64,000 nucleotides of DNA from Tachinus rufipes. Lineage: Eukaryota > Arthropoda > Insecta > Coleoptera > Staphylinidae. The position numbers and the translations under genes were made by a program. Within the stretch, counting starts at the first letter, position 1; the number at the start of each line of letters is the position of its first letter. The notes under the pieces are model-generated. The model was given only the letters and a program-made list of their open reading frames with translations, was not told where the DNA came from and made no database searches. The stretch spans positions 14,659,979-14,723,978 of the forward strand of contig OZ010747.1 in NCBI GenBank assembly GCA_963932245.1, in the 5' to 3' direction. Shown one piece after another: positions 24,550-35,449 of the stretch.

Positions 24550-27345
24550 TAGATGTCTATATAAATATTGAGTCGGTGGTTTGATATAGTGTGTCCGGTT
24601 AATTACCCTTGACGTATTAATGACAACTGTCAACCAACCTATCATATTAAAAACAGCGGAAGTGCAGCAAGTGTAAAAGTAAAGCAATTTCTTGATAACA
24701 AACAGTTGGGCGGGTGGGCGGGAACACAGTTTACAAATATTGGATCGGTGGTTTGATATACTATTTCCGCCCACCCATCCAAGTTATCAAAAAATTTGTT
24801 ATTAGGCCCACCGTTGACGTATTATTGACAACTGTCATTCAATCTGACATATTAAAAACAGCAGAAATGCAGCAAACGTGAAAATAATAAAACTTGGGCG
24901 GGTGGGCGGGAACACAGTTTATAAATATTAGATTAGTAGTTTGATAGAGTATTTTCGCCCACCTACTCAAGTGTTAGTTATTAAAGAAACTTGTTATTAT
25001 GCCTACCTTTGACGTTTTATCGACAACTGTCATTCAATATGTCATATTAAAAACAGCAGAAGAGCAGCAAAAAAGAAAATAATGAAAAAATTTGATAACA
25101 AACACTTGGGCGGGTGGGCGCGGAAACAAAGTTTATAAATATTGGATCGGTGGTTTAATATACTATTCCCGCCCACCCACCCAAGTGTTAGCTATTAAAA
25201 AATTTGTTGTTATGTCATTAAATCTGTCGATAGAAACAGCAGAAATGCAGCAAATAAGAGAATAATAAAATTTCTTGGTAACAAACACTTGGGCGGGTGG
25301 GCGGGAACACAGTTTATAAATATTGGGTCGGTGGTTTTATATAGTATTTCCGCCTACCCACCCAAGTGTAAGTTATCGAGAAATTTGTTATTATGACCGC
25401 CTTTAACGTATTATTGACAACTGTCATTAAGTCATATTAAAAACTGCAGAAACGCAGCAAATAAAAGAATAATAAAATTTCTTGGTAACAAACACTTGGG
25501 CGGGTGGCCGGGAACACAGTTTATAAATATTGAGTCGGTGGATTAATATAGTATTCACGCTCACTTACCCAAATGTTGGTTATTAAGAAATGTGTAGTTA
25601 TGCCCACCTATGACGAATCATTGACAACTGTCATTAAATCTGTCATATTAAAAACAGCAAAAATGCAGCAAATATGAGAATAATAAATTTTTTTGACAAC
25701 AAACACTTGGGCGGGTGGGTGGGAACACACTTTATAATTATTGGGTCGGTGGTTTAATATAGTATTCACGCCTACCCACCTAAATGTTGGTTATTAAGAA
25801 ATTTGTTGTTATGCCCACCTATGACGTATCATTGACAACTGTCATTAAATCTGTCATATTAAAAACAGCAGAAATGAAGCAAATATGAGAATAATATAGT
25901 TTTTTGATAACAAACACTTATGCGGGAACACAGTTTATAATTTTTGGGTTGGTGAAATAATATAGTATTCCCGCCCACCCACCTAAGTATTATTTATCAA
26001 GATATTAGTTATTATGCCCATCTTTGACGTATTATTGACAATTGTCATTATATCTGATATATTAAAAACAGCAGAAATGCAGCAAATATGAGAATCATAA
26101 AATTTCTTGATAACAAACACTGGGGCGGGTCGGCGAAAACATAGTTTATAAATATTGGGTTGATGGTTTAATATAGTATTCCCGCCCTCCCACCCAAGTG
26201 TTAGTTATCAAGAAATTTGTTGTTTTGCCCACCTTTGACGTATTATTGACAACTGTCATTAAATCTGTCATATTAAAAACAGCAGAAATGCAGCAAATGA
26301 GAGATTAATAAAATTTCTTGGCAGCAACACTTGGGCGGGTGGGCGGGAACACAATTTATAAATATTGGAACGGTGGTTTGATAAAGTATTATCGCCCACT
26401 TACCCAAGTGTTAGTTATTAAGAAATTTGTTGTTATGCATACCATTAACGTATTATTGACAACTGTCATTAAATTTGTCATATTAAAAACAGCAGAAATG
26501 CAGCAAATAAGAGAATAATAAAATTTCTTGATAACAAACACTTGGGCCGGTAGGCGGGAACACAGTTTATAAATATTGGGTCGGTGGTTTTATATAGTAT
26601 TTCCGCCCACCCACCCAAGTGTAAGTTATCGAGAAATTTGTTGTTATGCCCACCTTTGACGTATTATTGACAACAGTCATTCAATCTGACATATTGAAAA
26701 CAGCAGAAATGCAGCAAATAAAAGAATAATAAAATTTCTTGATAACAAACACTTGGGCGGGTAGGCGGGAACACAGTTTATAAATATTGGGTCGGTGTTT
26801 TAATATAGTATTCCCGCTTACCTACCCAAGTGTTAGTTATCAAGAAATTTGTTGTTATGCCCACCTTTGACGTATTATTGACTACTGTCATTCAATCTGA
26901 CACATTAAAAACAGCAGAAACGCAGCAATTATGAAAATAATAAAATTTCTTGATACAAACACTTGGGCGAGTGGACGGGAACACAGTTTATAAATATTGG
27001 ATCGGTGGTTTGATAATGTATTTCCGCTCACCCACATAAGTGTTAGATTTAAAGAAACTTGTTATTATGCCCACTTTTGTTGTTTTATCGACAACTGTCA
27101 TTAAATCTGTCAACTTAAAAACAGCAGAAATGCAGCAAGTAAGGGAATAATAAATATCTTTATAATAAACACTTGGACGGGTGGGCGGGAGCTCAGTTTT
27201 AAAATTTTGGGTTGGTGATTTGATATAGTGTTGCCACCCACCCGCCCAAGTGTTAGTTATTAAGACATTTTATATTGTCCCTACTTCTGAAATAATAATG
27301 ACAATTGTCATTCAGTCTGTCATATTAAAAACAGCAAAAGACAGC
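24550..27345 (+). repeat. Tandem array of ~206 bp units with G-quadruplex inverted repeats
   Basis: About 13 units; G-rich cores at 24,708, 24,896, 25,108, 25,291, 25,498, 25,709, about 25,917 (deleted), 26,122, 26,333, 26,544, 26,755, 26,964 and 27,175 give spacings of 183-212 bp. A typical unit has a left arm (TTGATAACAAACACTTGGG then GGGCGGGTGGGCGGG), a ~45 nt AT-rich loop containing TTTATAAATATTGG, and a right arm that is the reverse complement (CCCGCCCACCCACCC, AAGTGTTAGTTATCAAG). It then has a ~100 bp spacer with TTGACAACTGTCATT and AAAACAGCAGAAATGCAGC. The array begins with a partial unit. Short frames across it, such as 24,496-24,774 on the - strand, are by-products. Possibly an amplified non-autonomous element; function unknown. 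Confidence 0.95.
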
Positions 27346-27680
27346 TAGTGCTATTGGTATTTTTCTTGTTTGTGGTTTTACTTTGACGATGTGTGTAGCG
27401 CAGACTACAGTTTTAGATGTGACTGGAAGGTGTCTACTATTAGTGGTGACAGTAGCCGCGGGGATGCGTGCGGATGTCTACTGCCACGATAGACAACGAC
27501 ACCAAGTTAGTGGTTACCCGGAAGCTTTAGTTCTGTGGTTAGATTAGGGTACATGTTGTGTGCTTGGTTTTTGAGTTTAATTGACTACTTGTGAAGAAGG
27601 TTCCGACCTTTATCCAAGTTTGTAGTCAGATAAAAAACAAAGGTTACAGTTTTGTTTAAATTAAACAAAATGCAATTTTA
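27346..27680 (+). other. Non-coding DNA, possible 5' leader of the following LINE
   Basis: The G-quadruplex array stops at about 27,345. The next 330 bp are GC-richer and not repeated in the window. They sit directly upstream of the degenerate LINE ORF1 on the same strand, so they could be its 5' untranslated region; nothing in the sequence proves this. Confidence 0.3.
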
Positions 27681-28895
27681 ATGAGTGACAAAGAAGATGA
27701 TGACCACGACCAACACCTTACTACATCCCAGTTTGCTGGGTTCATAGGTTCTACCCCCAAAACAGTATCATCACTAATTTAAACCACTACAAGAACTATG
27801 GAAGAATTAAAATTGCTCCAAACTGAATTTGCAAGCGTCAATATTCGACAATTGATATTAGAAAGCAAGACTCAATCAAACAAGTTTGGCTACGACAATT
27901 TCAAATCCGATAAAGACCTAGACTTCAATGCAATATGTACAAATCTAACTAACCAACCAAGAAAAAAAAACAACCCCAGTCAAACTCAAACAAAGAACTT
28001 TGACTAGGGCCAATCAAACAAAAATCAGCGGTCTCACTATTTTCCGCTACCTCTACTCTGGGTTTTCCGGCACAGCTAAACATACCAAAACAACAATCAA
28101 TCTTAAAATAATAAATAACCAAACACAATTACGACCCAAAAAACTACATTTCTACTGTCAATAATCTACGGCGACAAGCCGACCTACATTTAACTTACCA
28201 AGCAGTTCTAATTAATGGACATAAAAGTGCTATGTACCAACAATGTCAAGAACGAAGTACGCCACAAACAACAACTTTTGTTTTATTTTAATACCTGTAG
28301 CAAACAAAAAACTTTCACTACACCTTCAAGCTCAAAAAAGAGAATTTATTAAATATTGTATTTTGCCACATCCCAGAAAACATCTCTAAACAAGAAGTTA
28401 AAGCCAAACTCAAAGCCTTTAACTACAAAATGTTAGCTGTCAAGACAATGAGCAAGGGTAACATTATCTACCTTCTAGTGTACATTCTACTTTTTTGATG
28501 CAAACGCAGCAAAGAAATGTTTCAACTGAGCTTACTCTTTAACCTAGTAATCAAATTTGAGGCAAAATGAAAATTGATCTAATTCTATAATGCCATTGAT
28601 GCCAGCTATACGGACATTCATTATTAAGCTGTTCATTTCTATACCGATGCGTCAAATACGCAGGCAGTCACCAGACTGCCTGCTGTGATCAAACCACAGT
28701 GCGCAAATTGCAGCTTGGAGCATACAACTAATTTTTGGGGATGCTCCAAACACAACAAACTTCTAGAATACAGAACAACACGTTTTCACCAAAGCCCACA
28801 CCCATTGACACAAAATTATACCACCCAAAACAGATCTTACTCTTCCACAGTTAATTCTAATCTGCAACTAGAACAAACTTACAATTTCTTTTAAC
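27681..28895 (+). pseudogene. Degenerate jockey-like LINE ORF1 (nucleic-acid-binding protein)
   Basis: In broken frames this reads as the ORF1 protein of a jockey-superfamily non-LTR retrotransposon, which in the family binds element RNA. It opens with ATGAGTGACAAAG at 27,681. A fold typical of the RRM-like segment follows at 28,350-28,445 (PENISKQEV, AFNYKMLAV). Three zinc-knuckle remnants lie at about 28,595-28,755: CQLYGHS, then CVKYAGSHQTAC, where the second Cys has become Tyr, then the clear CANCSLEHTTNFWGC (C-x2-C-x3-H-x6-C). Frameshifts and stops separate these blocks. No matching ORF2 follows; a gypsy fragment comes next, so the copy is truncated or overwritten. The three-knuckle order is the strongest evidence. 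Confidence 0.72.
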
Positions 28896-29519
28896 CCAGA
28901 TCACAAAACACCACAAATTGTTTTTTACTACAAAATTATTGGTACGCAAAAAAAGCGATAAAAGTTTCTTCTCCATTCTAATTGCTTCATAAAAGATCTA
29001 AAGAGTGACGCCAGAGCATATGAAGATTAGTTTTAAAGAAAACCCAATTACGAGTTATTAAAGAAAAGCCTAACACGTTTGTACGCCGATCCCCGACAAA
29101 TACCACAATTGGCGGGAATTTTGGTTACATTTATACAAGACCCACCGAAACCAGTAGAAAGATGTTTCAACAAGTCCACCCAAATCATTCAGAATAGATA
29201 ATGGCCAACATATTAACAACTCTAGTGAAGTCAAAATTGTAACAATTTTTTGAGCTTAATTAGTATAAAATATTGGAACATCTGATTGATCAAACAAGAA
29301 ATTAGAAAACTGAATCAACAGAAGAAAGTCTATGCAAGATTTTTACAGATTACAATAACCAGTTTTATAATCCCGTCGTCAGAGAAACAAAAACAGGGCT
29401 GATGAAATAAACAGGCTTTTTGCCAGAGCGTACTTACGTAAATCATGGAATAAAAAAGCGTAGAAGCTATAGAAATATATAACCCACTTTCAAGAAATAA
29501 CAATGAAAAGTCAACACCA
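28896..29519. other. Unassigned DNA between LINE and gypsy remnants
   Basis: No readable gene. It is probably decayed retroelement sequence because it lies between two element fragments, but I could not recover convincing protein similarity in any frame. The 91-codon frame at 29,330-29,605 on the - strand is the antisense of the gypsy fragment. Confidence 0.4.
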
Positions 29520-29940
29520 AAAATAACGTTGCCTAGGTTAAAGATAGGCGAATTAAACCAAGAAGTCAAATTTGTGGTTGTACCCAAACTGGAAGATGGA
29601 ATCATACCTGTATTAGGCTACTCCTGGTAATTAAAGCTAATGTCATCACACGCGTTTCTGGATTACAAACAATTAGAACAAGTATTGCGCAAGTTTAGCA
29701 CAGTATTTGTGGAAAACCCTACTTCTACTGCTACGCAAACAGTGACATACAAAGTTGAGCTATAAGACCTAACCACTGTTTGTGCCCCGCGTTATTTAAA
29801 TAACGTCAGCACAAAGAGTGTGTATTACCAACAGGTTAATTCTTCTTACTTGTGGCGGAAATAATCAAACAGAGCACAAGTGACTATTGTGCTTTGGTTG
29901 TAATCGTGAAGAAGAAAATTGTAGTTTTTGCTCTTTTACG
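29520..29940 (+). pseudogene. Ty3/gypsy-like pol fragment (protease end and RT start)
   Basis: Two adjacent pieces of a gypsy-type polyprotein remain. The first (about 29,525-29,632) reads KIGELNQEVKFVVVPKLEDG, then IIPVLGYSW and a stop, resembling the C-terminal half of a retropepsin with its ILGxD-like strand. The second (29,665-29,935) reads LRKFSTVF, then after frameshifts EIIKQSTSDYCALVVIVKKK, the conserved entry to gypsy reverse transcriptase (I-x-P-S-x-S-P-x-x-S-P-x-V-x-V-K-K-K in the family). The RT catalytic region is missing and an unrelated LINE fragment follows. It may or may not belong to the same family as the gypsy-like pieces at 38.3-42.9 kb. Confidence 0.72.
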
Positions 29941-30044
29941 TTTATGTTTAATTGAAATAATAAGATTTGTTTAAAAAGATGAAGTTTTGAAGATGCATTA
30001 AAATGAGGACAACATCAACATTTTAATGGATCTGGTAAAATCAT

Positions 30045-30365
30045 AGAAAAAATTGGTGAAGTCAATGAAAATTTGTCTCTTATAAGTCATATGTTAAAGA
30101 CATTTCTGCGAGTAATCCATGCTTGAATAAGACTGAAATGTGAGATTTACCCAGATGTAACACAATTTAGTTTCAAGAGGGCCTTTGGAATAGAAGATGC
30201 ACTGTTTGGCCTTAACTTTTTCTTCAAAATATTATGATCAAAAGAAAGACGTGGTTGCATGTTAGTTTGGCATTATTGACTAATTGAGCTACTACAAGAA
30301 GTTGGACTGAACAGCAAAAATGTCCGAATAATTAAAAAACCTTACTGGATTTAAAAAAAAAAAAT
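30045..30365 (+). pseudogene. LINE reverse transcriptase fragment
   Basis: Broken frames give NLSLISHMLKTFLRVIH, then TQFSFKRAFGIEDALFGLN, then ELLQEVGLNSKNVRII. These are the finger and palm segments of an APE-type LINE reverse transcriptase in the right order. The expected catalytic F-x-D-x-x-K-A-F-D motif between them is eroded. The last segment matches the corresponding piece (ELGLYGQDIRII) of the intact-looking LINE at 43,359-44,507, so both probably belong to the same or a sister family. Ends are undefined and at least two stops are present. Confidence 0.65.
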
Positions 30366-30749
30366 TTGTGCTAAGAGGAGAATCTTCCTAAAGACTCGCA
30401 AAGTGTCGGATTCACTCTCACGGGCGCCTACCGACTAAACTCCCGCTGACATTGACTGCTGGAAGTTTGTCCTTTTATGGACATAGCCTTCCTGAATGAT
30501 CGTGTGTTCAACACGAGAAATATTTACATAATGCACGTATGTGCCAACCATATAGGTGATGCCTAGAATAAGTGGGATCTGGTTCTACTTTTAGGTCTGA
30601 GTTTCAGACTGACGGGCCGGGTCTAAAATTATTAGACGTCTAGTCGTTTAATAGAACATTAGAAGCTTTTAATAGCTTGACGAAGTCATAATTACTTGCT
30701 TGCGATAAGCGAAGTAACAGCTGATCTTTAGCTAATAGAAGAGGGGCGC
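30366..30749. other. Unassigned, probably decayed LINE sequence
   Basis: No recognisable frame on either strand. It lies immediately 3' (on the - strand) of the jockey-like ORF1 at 30,750-32,210, so it may be that element's eroded ORF2 start, but I see no motif to support it. Confidence 0.3.
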
Positions 30750-32210
30750 TAGTCGCCAATCTCGCAGCCTGTGCAGAGGATTACTCCCCGTTTGCGTTGG
30801 GACCGCTCCGTGCAGAAGCGCAAGACTGCTTACGGGGAGCAGGTGTCTTACCGGTGGCCTGGCTATTGCGGCTAGCCTTTAGTTTTTGGTAAACTGTTTG
30901 CGTTGGGACCGCTCAGTGGAGGAGCACGAGGCTGCTTACGGGGAGCAAGTGTCTTACCGGTGGCTAGGCTGTTGCGGCTAGCCTTTAGTTTTTGGTAAGC
31001 CAGGCAGCTCTTATAACTTGCCGTGTGGTCCCCACCACACTCGACGCATTTTGTTAAATGGCCACTTTTTTTAGTGAGAGTGCAACCGGCGCTCGGATGA
31101 GCTCCGGCGCTCTTGACGCAACATGTTGCACCGGGATGCCCCGTGGCCGTAACGTTGGCAACGGTGACATTGTGCAATCTCGGGGCCTTTGCGTTTGACC
31201 TCTGTGGTCACGCAAAGTCCGAGCAACTTGGTTAGAGACAGAATCGCTTTGTTTTTGGCTTCCTGGAAAAGCTGGACAAACTCCATTGAAAAGGATTTTT
31301 TGTTCCTGAGCTCAGCCTGCACTATTTCAACCTTAATGCAAGTGGGCACACCCTGAATAACATATTTTAAAGTCTTTTCGGACCCTAGTTGGTAGTTGTG
31401 GTAAAAGATATTATGCTTTGTGCAATAATCAATCACCGCCCTGAAGTCATCCTGCGTTAGGAAGTGCAGGCAAATGCTATCAACCACGTTTACTGCGCGA
31501 TCAATGGTGATGTTTAGTGACTTGATAGTTGCCTTTAATCCTAGGTACGCATTTTTATCATGGATGGGAGGAGGAGGGCGGCGTGCACTGGCTCCCACCG
31601 GTTGAGCAAACTGGCTTAAGGTGCTAGTAGCCGGACCAGAGTTTGCTTTGCCTTAGGGGCGGGCCGGGTTGAAAACCTTTTGGCCTTGGTGGCTGATGGC
31701 TTTAATGGTGATAAAGGCATCTGACGTGAGGGGCCGGCTGAAGGTCTATTAAAACAAAAAGATTTCTTCCTTTCAACCAGGATAAATTGACCTTGCTCAA
31801 GGAAGTTTCCATTTCTTCCTCCTCGAAGAAGATGGAGTCGGGCTTGGAGGGCCGCTGTCTTGCTTGGAACCTAGTTGCAAATTTCCATCGGGGCCTCTTT
31901 GGTGGTGGTTAAGGCTGGTGCTGTTTGGAGAAGGTGTAGGTTGGATGGGCAGCTCGGTGAGAATAGAATGGTTGGAGGTTTCTATTTTGCTAATGGCGGC
32001 CTTTGCCTCCTTAGCATCTCATCGGATTGCTTTAACCTGGGCGTCCTGGTCGCTAATCCTTTTTGTCTGGCATTCCATCATTTTTATGAGTTGGGATTCC
32101 TGCGAGTGATTATTCTTTGCCTGGTTCTCGATGGTGATCTCGTTTTTCTCCACCAGAGCATACATAAGCTCCAGTATTTCCCGGTCCAACATCTTACCGT
32201 CGGGGTCCAT
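30750..32210 (-). pseudogene. Jockey-like LINE ORF1, near-complete but frameshifted
   Basis: The protein starts at 32,210 with MDPDGKMLDREILELMYAL and a charged, probably coiled-coil segment to 32,019. After frame changes comes a proline-rich region (31,600-31,760). From 31,598 a readable frame gives the central domain (KATIKSLNITIDRA, YHNYQLGSEKTLKYVIQGVP) and the first zinc knuckle, CHRCQRYGHGASRC. A frameshift near 31,130 moves to the frame ending at 30,872, which holds knuckle 2 (CCVKSAGAHPSAGC) and knuckle 3 (CVECGGDHTASYKSC). Knuckle 2 has Ser where Cys is expected. The C-terminal coding part contains a 106 bp tandem duplication (TTTGCGTTGGGACCGCTC at 30,791 and 30,897). Related copies on the same strand lie at 50.4-51.1 and 61.9-62.5 kb. 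Confidence 0.8.
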
Positions 32211-32455
32211 GCTGGAATAAAAATGTTTAATTAATTAATTAAATTAATAATTAATTAATAAAACAGTTAAAATTAGTAGTGGGTGACAGTCTCTTTCAAC
32301 TCTTTATCCGCGCCTAGCGTGCAATGATAGATGCATTTATCCTCGATTGGATCCAATAGTCGGTGCGTCTCTTGATTCGTTTTTGTAGTGGACTGGTCTG
32401 GTCGGCTGCTGGCAGTTGACTCGCTCGTTCTCTGCCAAACTTTACTAGATATACT
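32211..32455 (-). other. Probable 5' untranslated region of the jockey-like LINE
   Basis: Upstream of the ORF1 start on the - strand lies an AT-rich run of TTAATTAA repeats (32,229-32,262) and then a GC-richer stretch. Its GAACGAGCGAGTC (32,418-32,430, - strand) resembles GAACGAGCGACTG upstream of the related copy near 51,110. The shared upstream sequence suggests an element leader rather than flanking DNA. The 5' end is not defined. Confidence 0.45.
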
Positions 32456-32464
32456 AAAAAAAAA

Positions 32465-32770
32465 TGCTTGACAGGGTTGTACGCAGACAATATTGGCATT
32501 AGAGGAGACCATTCTAGCTTACATATCAATATACCCAAAACAAAATGTATAGTATTTAGCCTTCAAAATTATGAGGCTGCATCATTCTACTTAGGTAGCA
32601 TACAAACAAAAGGGGATATATATATATACGAGAAACCAAACCTTAGAACAGACACATCGGACTAGCAAGAGGGTTAGTCTAGACACTTTGTACTAAAGAA
32701 GTTTACTCACTTTTACCATCTTTGGTGGACTGCATAATGCATTTTTAAACGGTGTGCAAGAATGGGAATT
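32465..32770 (+). pseudogene. LINE reverse transcriptase fragment with YADN motif
   Basis: The frame from 32,468 reads GLYADNIGIRGDHSS, then HINIPKTKCIVFS. These correspond to the catalytic Y-A-D-D block and the following N-x-x-K-T-x-x-x-F strand of LINE reverse transcriptases. The second catalytic aspartate is Asn, and the roughly 30 residues normally between the blocks are missing. Both changes show it is dead. An (AT) microsatellite follows at 32,615-32,627. Confidence 0.6.
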
Positions 32771-32779
32771 TAAGAAAAC

Positions 32780-34300
32780 TGTGTCATCATCAGCACATTA
32801 TCACTTATAAAAACGAATTGTTTTTCCTTTTTTTTTCGGTTCTTATAAATATCAAATTTGTTTGATAAAAAGCAGCACTAGTCAAGACCTGATCTTTAAC
32901 TAAGTCACTGCATGCCCAACAGCCGACCAGATCCGTAATTACGCCATAGACAGCAGCTTCCTCTAATCTGATGACATCATTTACTCTCTGCTAAAAGTAA
33001 GATTTTTGTCGGTTGGGGTGTGTATAAAATTGTATCCATATGGTACAATACTTTGGGTAAGTACTTACTACAAATTTGCACATCAAGAAGCCTTTACTAT
33101 TGTGTGTTTTCTACTTTAAAGTTACCCAACTGCTTTTAAATAATTTTGTAAGCCGCTCCTTTAACCTCTAAAGAAAGTCAGCCGGTAATGCTTAGCTTGG
33201 ATTTTTGCTTTGTTTTACCGTGATCCATGACAATTTGGTCTAGTTGGGCGTTCCTTTCACATCTTTTTATTTTCTAAGTTTGTTGATTCTATTAGGTTTC
33301 TTTTTGAGGCTTAGGCAGGTTTATCCAATGACGTGGTATTTGAAAGAAATAGATTTTCGTTTTAGAGATTCTTTGCAAATACTAACTTGATTTGATATAG
33401 GCCTGTACTGTGTCTCGCTGCTTTTGGAGAATTTTTTTGAGAAGTTTCTTTGTATATCAATTTTGGTTGATCAAGCAGATTTGTTTCAGTCTATCCTCAA
33501 GCAGGAGCTTTTCTAATCCATTTTTATTATTTTGATTATGCAGAACTTAAAGTAATTTGCTTATTTGAGCGGACAAACTGTTGCATAGTTGCATAAATTG
33601 TTCTTTTATGCAAGAAATCAAATTAATTAATTAGTTCTAGTTAATTATTATCAATTGATTAAATTAATATTAATTGAATTAATTAGTTCAATCAATTAAC
33701 TGTGATAATAAGCCACAGTTAATCTACGTTAGTTGCAATAATAATTGCACTTATCTGGTGGGTCCACCTTTATCCAATGCTAGTTGAAGTTTTTTGGCAG
33801 CAATAATGACTCGTTGGCTGCTCATCTGGAACTCAGTAAATCTCATCTCCTATCGGTAGTGTTACGACGGATGATATGTTGAATATACCGACCGCATGTA
33901 GAACGATACAATCTTATAGCGAAAGAGATAAGAAATTCTGTGTTTAGCCTGAAAAAATACGTTTGCTACACATTTTGTGTTATAAGAGAAGATTTTTGTA
34001 GTAATTTTTTTTAAATTTTTGTATGAACGTACAAAATATTTTATGATCACTAATTGAGTAGAAAACTTTGTATTACTATAGACTTTACAATATTCCATGA
34101 TAAATCCTATATAAAATTTTAATTTTTTTATGATTAAGTAGTTGAACTTGAGATAAACATTTTTTTTAGTTTTTATTATTTACAAATAAATCTCATTTCA
34201 CAATGAAGTATAATTTAAAAATATTTTTATTTTTTGACCAACAAGTTATTACAAAAATAATCGCGGTAGTGGTCATATTTTGCAAAAATAAGTCACCATA
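32780..34300. other. Non-coding AT-rich DNA
   Basis: No gene seen. A cluster of AATTAATTA-type motifs occupies 33,620-33,730 and could form several small hairpins. The 78-codon frame at 33,862-34,098 (- strand) is low-complexity and unrecognised. Confidence 0.5.
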
Positions 34301-35200
34301 GGCTTTCTAAATTTAGTATCGATTTCATGATTGGTTTAGTAAAATTGTGTTATGCGAATTAATATTCAATGGGGTCCTAATACGGCGGCTTAGTTTCGGG
34401 TCTGACACCTTAATAAATTCAAATCTACGAGGTTTCTGTATAATCTGTATGCAAACTAGGTGGCTTTTGTCAAATCGCGTATGCATTAGATTTACTGTCT
34501 GCACTGACTTAGATATGATCATAATAAAATAATAATCCTGAATCGCACATAACCATGTAGTATGTTGTATGTGTGTGGTCGATAAACCGAATGAAGGCAT
34601 GTGTGTGTTAGTACGTGTTAACTGGATTATTTAGTATGCATTATAAAGAGGTCATGTATGAAATTGAGCACGTATGTGCTAACGTGGAGGTTATGTAATT
34701 AAACTGTCCATTTTCGGCTGAAATACAACCGGGGACAATTATTATTGCGCTTAATTTTATTCGGCCTGAATACGCATGTAAAAATACTCCATTCAATTTT
34801 CAGGATGGTCTTATCGTAATAAATAATGTAAATCGTATCTGGTATGATCTCTTACAAAAAAATTGTATACTATTCAAAGGGAATTTTTATCGGGTTCTGT
34901 ACGCGCACGTTTATCATTTCCTCTTATCAATCTGTCTGGATGTCTCTTTGGCCACTTCCTGCCGGGGCCAAAACTGCTCCTTTCCCCCAAGGACGAAATA
35001 CGTACTGAAAACCTCATAATCTTAGATCACAGGGAAAAGACCGGCGCGTAACAAAACGTTTATGACTGTTGGCGGATAAGGACGGATTTTTGTGGGAGTG
35101 CGCGCAAAATAAATACAGCGCCAGCTATTTATTATTGCGCTGCCTACATCAAGATAATGCTGCTTTATCGCGTTTTATATAAACATTTTACCCAACCGAA
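34300..35200. other. GC-richer non-coding island
   Basis: No repeats and no convincing frame. Composition is more balanced than the neighbours, with CpG-containing words (GGCGCGTAACAAAACG, GCGCGCAAAATAAATA, CAGCGCCAGC). It may be unique sequence retained between element insertions. Whether it is conserved cannot be judged from one sequence. Confidence 0.35.
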
Positions 35201-35449
35201 ACAGCAACAATAATATATTAGTATAATACATTTATTGTGATGTATAACATTGTTATTTGGGTTAAGCCTATTATTTTCGTTTCATTAATATTAATTTTGC
35301 ATGAATTGTAACATGTAAATTGTATTTAGTTTTTTTTAATATTAAACGGACAATTAATAACTATATAGTAAAACATTTTAAAATAATTTTAGATTTTTTT
35401 TAAAAGATTTATAGACCTTCCGATTAAGATAAACAATTTAGAAGGTGGG
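35201..35449. other. AT-rich non-coding DNA
   Basis: No gene or clear repeat is visible. It lies between the GC-richer island and the 3' end of the jockey-like LINE. Confidence 0.4.

Noticed and set aside
24496..26518. Open frames at 24,496-24,774 (-) and 26,318-26,518 (+)
   Set aside because: They lie inside or at the edge of the G-quadruplex array and follow its repeat units; no recognised domain.
31864..32234. Plus-strand frames of 81 and 119 codons
   Set aside because: Antisense to the jockey-like ORF1 start, which explains the open frames.
32229..32262. TTAATTAA-rich run as a homeodomain-binding cluster
   Set aside because: Simple AT repeat between ORF1 and its leader in a mobile element; no independent support.
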